From JBLHKE01 sp047619485 (lineage in GTDB: Bacteria; Verrucomicrobiota; Verrucomicrobiia; Verrucomicrobiales; DEV007), in NCBI GenBank assembly GCA_047619485.1, contig JBLHKE010000238.1, positions 1 through 10,297 on the forward strand: a DNA stretch of 10,297 nucleotides, written 5' to 3'. The notes under the pieces are model-generated. The model did no database searches, was not told where the DNA came from, and saw nothing but the letters and a program-made list of their open reading frames with translations. The first letter of the stretch is position 1; every line of letters begins with the position of its first letter. Positions 5,518 to 10,297 of this stretch are shown here, in pieces. The translations under genes were made by a program, and so were the position numbers.

Positions 5518-7509
5518 ATGGACTTTTTTCAAAGCCAAGACCAAGCGCGCAAGAAGACGAAACTCCTCGTCTTCTACTTCGCGTTGGCGGTGGTCGCCAT
5601 CGTCTTCGCGATCTACTCGCTGCTCGTCCCCGTCTTAAAAATGAACGGAAAGAGGACGCAGACGATGCAGGATTCTTTCGGGGAGCGCCAGCAGTTCACC
5701 AAGCCGAGCCGCAACGGCTACTTCCACCTAGACTGGTTCCTGATGGTCGCGGCCAGTGTCACCGGCGTGATCTTTCTCGGCAGCGCCTACAAGAGCCTCG
5801 CGCTCACTGCCGGTGGCGAGGCGGTCGCCCGCAGCATCGGCGGGCGACGCATCGACCCAAACACTGGCGACGCCGACGAGCGCAAACTCATGAACGTGAT
5901 CGAGGAGATGGCGATCGCCTCTGGCGTGCCGGTCCCGGAGGTCTACGTGATGGACAAGGAGCCAGGGATCAACGCCTTCGCTGCGGGCAAAACCTACAGC
6001 GATGCGGCGATCGGAGTCAGCCGCGGCGCGATAAGATTGCTCAACCGCGACGAGCTGCAGGGCGTGATCGCGCACGAGTTTAGCCACGTGCTCAACGGCG
6101 ACATGAAGCTCAACCTGAGGCTGATCGGTGTGCTACACGGCATCCTCGTGCTGGCGATCCTCGGCAGGATCGCCCTGCGCGCGGGCGCCTACTCGGATGA
6201 CAGGAAAGGCGCCGGCGTCGCGCTGATGGTGCTCGGCCTCGGGGTGCTTGTCATCGGCTACATCGGTGTCTTCTTTGGCCACCTAATCAAGAGCGCCATC
6301 TCGCGGCAGCGCGAATTTCTCGCCGACGCTTCAGCGGTGCAGTTCACGCGCAACCCAGATGGCATCGGTGGCGCGCTGAAGAAGATCGGCGGCCTCAGCT
6401 ACGGCTCGAAACTGGTCGACCCGCATGCCGAAGAGATCAGCCACATGTGCTTCAGCAACGCGCTGCCGCCGTCGATGCTCAACTCGCTGGCAACGCACCC
6501 ACCGCTGCCAGATCGCATCAAGGCGATCGACAAGGGCTGGGATGGGAAATTCATCAAACCGAGACTCCCCGACGTCTCCTCCTCGATGCCGGACGACAAG
6601 CACTCCGCCAGCGCCGCTGCCGGGCAAAATCCGATCTTACAGATCCCCGGCATGGGAGGCCACGCACCAATCATCGGCGCGATCACAGCTGCGGCCGCGA
6701 TGGAATCGATCGGTCAGGTCACCCCCGAGAACCTCCGCAACGGACAGCAGATCCGCGGCAGCCTGCCGCCCGAATGGCTCAACGCTGCCCACAATGTCAG
6801 CGGCGCCCAGGCGCTGATCTTCTCGATGCTGCTCGCGCAGGATGACAACACCCGCAGCGATGAGCTCACCATGCTGCGCAACACAACGGACGCGCTCACC
6901 TTCAAGATGGTGGTCGAGTGGCAGGCGGGGATCACCGAATTGCAATCGTCGCAAAAAATCGCGCTCATCGACCTCTGCATCCCAGCGCTCAAACGCCTCC
7001 AGCAGGACGAGTATGAACGCTTCCTCGACATCATGCGCAAGCTGATCGAGAGCGATGGCCGCGTCGATCTGTTCGAATTCATGCTGGAGCGAATCGTACG
7101 CCGCCACCTCGATCTATTCTTCGTCAAGAAGCAGCAGTCGAAGGTGCGCTACACGCAGACCCGCGAGCTCGAAAAGGAGGCCTCGGTATTGCTCTCTACC
7201 CTCGCGAACTTCAGCTCGCGAGACGCGGAGAAAATTCACCACGCCTACCGCGAGGGTGCCAGAGAGATCGAGTTGGAGATCGGCGGCGAACTGCCGATGG
7301 CAGACGGTAGGGACTGCGGGCTGCAACAGATCGGCGCGGCACTCGAGAAATACGACACCGCCGCCCCAATGGTGAAGAAGACGCTGCTCTACGCGTGCAG
7401 CAGGGCGGTCATGGCAGACGGCAAGGTGGTGGGTGACGAAGCAGAATTGCTGCGTGCCATCGCCGACACCATCGGTTGCCCCATCCCGCCTTTCGTGCAA
7501 GCAGCCTAG
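5518..7509 (+). CDS. M48 family (HtpX/Ste24-like) zinc metalloprotease with long TerB-like C-terminal region
   Basis: This is an integral membrane protease of 663 residues, more than twice the length of E. coli HtpX (about 290). Two membrane helices lie at about 15-37 and 72-95. The catalytic motif HEFSH (H186, E187, H190) follows, then two more helices (about 199-221 and 230-258) and the EFLAD block, whose E266 is the expected third zinc ligand. The substrate-side motif 'NAFAAG' and the 'THPPLPDRI' block are also present. After about residue 345 comes a Pro/Ser/Ala linker and about 300 mainly helical residues. These contain two acidic loops, ESDGRVD (511-517) and MADGKV (632-637) with DEAELLRAIAD, resembling TerB-like (tellurite-resistance) helical repeats. 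M48 enzymes degrade or process membrane proteins. Its operon partners are lemA and the zinc-ribbon gene. The role of the extension is unknown. Confidence 0.92.
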   Translation: MDFFQSQDQARKKTKLLVFYFALAVVAIVFAIYSLLVPVLKMNGKRTQTMQDSFGERQQFTKPSRNGYFHLDWFLMVAASVTGVIFLGSAYKSLALTAGGEAVARSIGGRRIDPNTGDADERKLMNVIEEMAIASGVPVPEVYVMDKEPGINAFAAGKTYSDAAIGVSRGAIRLLNRDELQGVIAHEFSHVLNGDMKLNLRLIGVLHGILVLAILGRIALRAGAYSDDRKGAGVALMVLGLGVLVIGYIGVFFGHLIKSAISRQREFLADASAVQFTRNPDGIGGALKKIGGLSYGSKLVDPHAEEISHMCFSNALPPSMLNSLATHPPLPDRIKAIDKGWDGKFIKPRLPDVSSSMPDDKHSASAAAGQNPILQIPGMGGHAPIIGAITAAAAMESIGQVTPENLRNGQQIRGSLPPEWLNAAHNVSGAQALIFSMLLAQDDNTRSDELTMLRNTTDALTFKMVVEWQAGITELQSSQKIALIDLCIPALKRLQQDEYERFLDIMRKLIESDGRVDLFEFMLERIVRRHLDLFFVKKQQSKVRYTQTRELEKEASVLLSTLANFSSRDAEKIHHAYREGAREIELEIGGELPMADGRDCGLQQIGAALEKYDTAAPMVKKTLLYACSRAVMADGKVVGDEAELLRAIADTIGCPIPPFVQAA

Positions 7510-7518
7510 CTGGGTAGC

Positions 7519-7564
7519 GTCGGCAGGAGTGCCGGTGCCTCTGAATCGTCGGCAGGAGTGTCGA
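7519..7564 (+). repeat. Two direct copies of a GGAG-loop hairpin downstream of the M48 protease gene
   Basis: GTCGGCAGGAGTGCCG (7519-7534) and GTCGGCAGGAGTGTCG (7548-7563) are identical at 15 of 16 positions with a 29-base period. Each folds into a 5-6 bp stem closed by a GGAG tetraloop (CGGCA/TGCCG; TCGGCA/TGTCGA with one G-T pair). No T-run follows, so these are not standard intrinsic terminators. The rest of the 337-base gap (7510-7846) holds no gene; it holds the amt control region from about 7667 on. Confidence 0.6.
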
Positions 7565-7666
7565 GGCTATTTGATCGGCGATGGTGCGCCTGAAGCGATC
7601 TTCGCAATCCCGGAAGTTCCCGCCCTGCCAGCTCCCAGTCCTCATCCAGATCTCCTCAGGTAGGCA

Positions 7667-7695
7667 GATCCGCCACGCCATCCGCATCGCGGATC
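7667..7695. promoter_or_regulatory. Candidate activator (enhancer-binding protein) site upstream of amt
   Basis: ATCCGC-ATC-GCGGAT at 7680-7694 is a perfect 6-bp inverted repeat. A further GATCCGC at 7667-7673 pairs with GCGGATC at 7689-7695. The centre lies about 105 bases before the predicted transcription start, the usual distance for a sigma-54 activator site. It does not match the enterobacterial NtrC consensus (GCACC...GGTGC), so the activator is unknown. Confidence 0.35.
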
Positions 7696-7765
7696 GCTAG
7701 CTGGCACGGTCGCCAATCACGGGGAAAACCCTATAAAATCGTGTATTTTCAGAAATTCCGAAACT

Positions 7766-7781
7766 TGGCACGGCAGATGCT
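7766..7781 (+). promoter_or_regulatory. Sigma-54 (RpoN) -24/-12 promoter of amt
   Basis: TGGCACGGCAGATGCT fits the RpoN consensus TGGCACG-N4-TTGCW at every position except one (A for T). The invariant GG (7767-7768) and GC (7779-7780) have exactly the required spacing. Transcription would begin near 7792, leaving a 55-base leader before the amt ATG. An AT-rich stretch (about 7723-7765) lies between this and the upstream palindrome, as expected for DNA that must loop. Sigma-54 control of ammonium transporters is well known. Confidence 0.8.
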
Positions 7782-7846
7782 TTCTTTTGTTTTTAAACTT
7801 CCGGCGCCCTCTGCGCACCACTCGGAAAGAACCTAAGAACCAAAGC

Positions 7847-9346
7847 ATGAAATTGACCAACCACCTCAGAAAGCACCTTGGCCTCCTGGCCGTCCTACTC
7901 ACCACGTTCCTTATTTCCGCGAACTATTCACCGGCACAAGATCTCAGTTCTGAGGACTATGCCGTTACCGCAGAATTGTTAGAGGACGGCGAGGCCGCAG
8001 ATGCGCCTGGCCAGAAAATCTACAAATACCTGCAGCTCGGCGGCGATAAGTCCGCACTCACACCCGAGCAACTGCTGGCAGCCGAAGGCTACTACGACCG
8101 ATACATGGATGCGCCATTTTTCGGACTCAGTAACCTCTGGGTGCTGCTCTGCGCGTTCCTCGTGTTCGTGATGCACCTCGGCTTCTCCACTCTGGAATCC
8201 GGGCTGACCCAATCGAAGAACACGGTCAACATCCTGTTCAAGAACGTCTTCATCATCAGCTCCGGACTGATCCTTTACTGGCTCTGGGGATTCAACGCCA
8301 TGTATCCCGGCGACGGCTGGGCGATCGGTGACATCTTTGCCATGGGATCACCATGGGACGGTGGACCAGCAGACAACGGTGATCTCACCTACGGCGGCAC
8401 TGGTCTACTGATGACCGGCTGGACCGACTTCCTCTTCCAGGCCATGTTCGCTGCGACCGCTGCGACCATCGTCTCCGGCGCTGTTGCCGAACGCGTCAAA
8501 CTCGGTTCGTTCATGATCTTCGCTGTGCTGCTTGTCGGCATCGCTTACCCGATCACCGGCGGATGGAAGTGGGGCGCAGGTTGGCTCGACGATATGGGCT
8601 TCTACGACTTCGCTGGCTCATCGGTCGTCCACGCCTTCGGCGGATTCGCCGCACTCGCTTGTGTCCTCGTCCTAGGACCGCGCAAAGGCAAGTTCACCAA
8701 GGGTGGCATCAAGCCAATCCTCGGTAGCAGCATGCCATTGGCAACGATCGGTGTCTTCCTCCTCTGGCTCGGCTGGTTCGGGTTCAACGGTGGGTCAGTA
8801 TTGAATGCCACCCCGAGCACGATCTCCTACGTCTGCGTCACCACGGCACTCGCCGCGGCCGCTGGGGCACTCGCCTCGATCGCCTTCTCATGGATCGTCC
8901 TCAAGAAACCTGATCTGTCGATGGCGCTCAACGGCGTCCTGGCTGGCCTCGTCGGCATCACCGCCGGTGCTGACTCCGTCGGGGTCTTCCCATCGATCTT
9001 CATCGGTGCCATCGCTGGTGCGCTCGTCGTCTTCGCCATCACGTTCTTCGACAAGATCAAGATCGACGATCCGGTCGGTGCCATCTCCGTTCACGGGGTT
9101 TGCGGCATCTGGGGAACACTGGCCGTCGGCCTACCGTTCTTCCAACTCGAAGGTGTCGAAGTGAACCTGGTTACCCAGCTCATCGGGACGCTCTCCATCG
9201 GAGCATTCGCCTTCGTCTTCTCGTTCGTGGTCTTCACCATCCTCAAGGTCACCATCGGTGTCCGCGTCGATGCGGAAACTGAGGCCAACGGACTCGACAT
9301 CGAGGAGCACGGTGCTCCTGCCTACTCCCACATGCCAATGAGCTAG
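7847..9346 (+). CDS. amt: Ammonium transporter (Amt/Mep/Rh family)
   Basis: The channel conducts ammonium/ammonia across the inner membrane. The product has 499 residues: an N-terminal signal peptide (about 1-31, basic start, hydrophobic core, likely cleavage after SPA or AQ), a soluble segment of about 65 residues, then about eleven membrane helices. Family marks are ESGLTQSKNTVN near the first helix; DFAGSSVVHAFGGFAAL with the pore histidine H262; LWLGWFGFNGGS; and AISVHGVCGIWGTLAVG with the second pore histidine H416. H262 and H416 correspond to the E. coli AmtB twin His pair (H168/H318). The ATG at 7847 is chosen over an upstream TTG at 7787, which lies before the predicted transcription start. 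No PII (glnK/glnB) gene follows: a strong terminator ends the unit, so amt is monocistronic here. Confidence 0.96.
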   Translation: MKLTNHLRKHLGLLAVLLTTFLISANYSPAQDLSSEDYAVTAELLEDGEAADAPGQKIYKYLQLGGDKSALTPEQLLAAEGYYDRYMDAPFFGLSNLWVLLCAFLVFVMHLGFSTLESGLTQSKNTVNILFKNVFIISSGLILYWLWGFNAMYPGDGWAIGDIFAMGSPWDGGPADNGDLTYGGTGLLMTGWTDFLFQAMFAATAATIVSGAVAERVKLGSFMIFAVLLVGIAYPITGGWKWGAGWLDDMGFYDFAGSSVVHAFGGFAALACVLVLGPRKGKFTKGGIKPILGSSMPLATIGVFLLWLGWFGFNGGSVLNATPSTISYVCVTTALAAAAGALASIAFSWIVLKKPDLSMALNGVLAGLVGITAGADSVGVFPSIFIGAIAGALVVFAITFFDKIKIDDPVGAISVHGVCGIWGTLAVGLPFFQLEGVEVNLVTQLIGTLSIGAFAFVFSFVVFTILKVTIGVRVDAETEANGLDIEEHGAPAYSHMPMS

Positions 9347-9380
9347 TCTCAACTTCAACCCTAATTTGCAGAGGGAACCC

Positions 9381-9426
9381 GGTCGCGGTGGGAGCATTTA
9401 GCTCCCGCCGCGGCCTTTTTCTTTTT
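9381..9426 (+). terminator. Strong intrinsic terminator after amt
   Basis: A 15-bp stem (9381-9395 paired with 9401-9415, two G-T pairs) closes on an ATTTA loop and is followed immediately by TTTTTCTTTTT (9416-9426). It lies 34 bases after the amt stop and separates amt from the next gene. Confidence 0.93.
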
Positions 9427-9476
9427 ACGGTGGCCACCTGCTTGCGTCAGACGGTGGCGGCACTAAGTTCCCGCCG

Positions 9477-10297
9477 ATGTCCCGCTCCCCCTACCAGCGC
9501 AAACTCGCCGCCCTCTCCCGCGATCGCTCGTTCCTGATTCGTGCCGCCATCGTCATCATCACAGTCTGCGTGGTGCTCGGCTTTGTCGCCAGATCGCTCC
9601 CCAAGGCCGGCTTCGATGCAGAACAGGCGCAGCAGGCACTGGTCGAACACGTCATCTCCTACGATTCGCAGCGTGACCGCAGCGAGTTCGCCGACCTGCT
9701 CCTCGAGCGCGGCGAACCGACCCCAGAGGCGATCGCCCTCTACATCCCGTTTTTCGAAACCTTCGTGCACCGCAACCTCGCACCGAGGGCGAAACGTTCG
9801 AAGCAGGACTTGGAACTGGAGGTTCAACCTATCCACGGCGTCACCCTCGCCATCGAGGACTACTCGAGGAAAGGATTCCTAGACGCCGAGCAGCACGCGC
9901 TGTTCCTCGACTACGCCAACGCCCTCTTCGACAGCGGCACCGAAAAAAAGAAAGCCATCGAGTCGCTGCGCATGCAGGCGGAAGCCGAGCAGGCACCGCG
10001 ATTCGCCAACGAATTCCTCGGCCACGTGCTCACGCGCGAAAGCGCTACCCGGGTCGAGGCGATCCCCTACTTCAGGAAGGAGATCGTCGCCTACCCACGC
10101 TCGGATTTCGCCCGCTTCCGCCTGCTCGACCTCAACCTCTCCCTCGGAAAAAAAGACGAGGTGCGCACCCTGCTGGAGGCCGATAGCTTCCGCAAACTGG
10201 TCTCTCCGAGATACGCAGTGCAGCTCGGCACCCGCCTCCCCGACCTCGGCTTGCTCGCCTCGGGTACCTTCCGACTAGAAACCGAGATCTTCTCGAA
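9477..10297 (+). CDS. Unidentified single-pass membrane protein, 3' truncated
   Basis: A frame opens at ATG 9477 and stays open to the window end (273 codons). The product starts with a basic segment (SRSPYQRKLAALSRDRSFLI), then one hydrophobic helix (about residues 21-40, with IVIITVCVVLGFVA), then a long, charged, helix-rich region. Spaced Ala/Leu/Tyr patterns such as 'EAIALYIPFFE', 'FLDYANALFDSG', 'FANEFLGHVL' and 'FARFRLLDLNLSLGKKDEVRTLL' are typical of TPR-like helical repeats, though no clean consensus is present. It is probably a bitopic inner-membrane protein with a periplasmic helical domain. GC-rich third positions across the whole stretch support real coding. It starts 51 bases after the amt terminator, so it needs its own promoter, but none is obvious. 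A 10-bp palindrome (GGTGGCCACC, 9429-9438) lies upstream. I do not recognise a family. Confidence 0.75.
   Translation, partial: MSRSPYQRKLAALSRDRSFLIRAAIVIITVCVVLGFVARSLPKAGFDAEQAQQALVEHVISYDSQRDRSEFADLLLERGEPTPEAIALYIPFFETFVHRNLAPRAKRSKQDLELEVQPIHGVTLAIEDYSRKGFLDAEQHALFLDYANALFDSGTEKKKAIESLRMQAEAEQAPRFANEFLGHVLTRESATRVEAIPYFRKEIVAYPRSDFARFRLLDLNLSLGKKDEVRTLLEADSFRKLVSPRYAVQLGTRLPDLGLLASGTFRLETEIFS

Noticed and set aside
7519..7564. Intrinsic terminator after the M48 protease gene
   Set aside because: The stems are only 5-6 bp and no T-run follows either hairpin; the repeated design fits a dispersed repeat better.
7702..7717. A second TGGCACGG that could be a -24 element upstream of amt
   Set aside because: At the required spacing the -12 position reads AA instead of GC, so it cannot be a functional sigma-54 promoter by the invariant-base rule. 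It may be a duplicated half of the true site.
9429..9438. GGTGGCCACC palindrome and ACGGTGGC direct repeat (9427-9434, 9451-9458) as an operator for the last gene
   Set aside because: Short GC-rich palindromes are expected in such DNA, and no promoter could be placed beside it.

Overview
The window looks like a chromosomal segment of a GC-rich free-living bacterium, most plausibly a member of the Verrucomicrobiota. That assignment rests on codon use, protein style and the mix of a long M48 protease next to lemA, a solitary arsS, and intergenic repeats. It is an inference, because no rRNA or marker gene is present. None of the genes has a convincing Shine-Dalgarno sequence upstream of its start.

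Region 1 (1-3047, plus strand) is a compact housekeeping run. It holds the tail of an unidentified protein, a CPBP-family intramembrane protease, thiL (thiamine-phosphate kinase; it overlaps the protease gene by 8 bases), tsaE and tsaB. TsaE and TsaB are two partners of the tRNA t6A37 machinery; tsaD and tsaC are not in the window. A perfect 10-bp hairpin sits at the thiL-tsaE junction, with the likely TTG start of tsaE in its loop. A short AATCTGCG tandem lies between tsaE and tsaB.

Region 2 (about 3043-3503) has no gene. It is built from nested inverted repeats: a 29-base outer arm split by an apparent 61-base insertion, an inner hexamer-based inverted repeat, and a small GGAG/CTCC-loop hairpin. 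It looks like a degenerate non-autonomous repeat element between two convergent genes, and it supplies the tsaB stop codon.

Region 3 (3504-4481, minus strand) is arsS, the radical SAM enzyme of arsenosugar synthesis. It stands alone without arsM, and a perfect TATAAT lies 10 bases before its ATG, which suggests a near-leaderless transcript.

Region 4 (4631-7509, plus strand) is a three-gene unit: lemA, a 70-residue zinc-ribbon membrane protein, and a 663-residue M48 zinc metalloprotease with a long TerB-like C-terminal region. It is probably an envelope-stress or membrane-quality-control module.

Region 5 (7510-9426) is a nitrogen-acquisition unit. Two more copies of the GGAG-loop hairpin are followed by a palindrome, a well-spaced sigma-54 -24/-12 promoter, the ammonium transporter gene amt, and a strong intrinsic terminator. 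Amt expression is therefore probably controlled by sigma-54 and an enhancer-binding activator responding to nitrogen status.

Region 6 (9477-end) is the start of an unrecognised single-pass membrane protein that runs off the window.

No CRISPR array, tRNA, rRNA or transposase gene was seen. The most rewarding targets are the amt regulatory region and the repeat element with its related hairpins.
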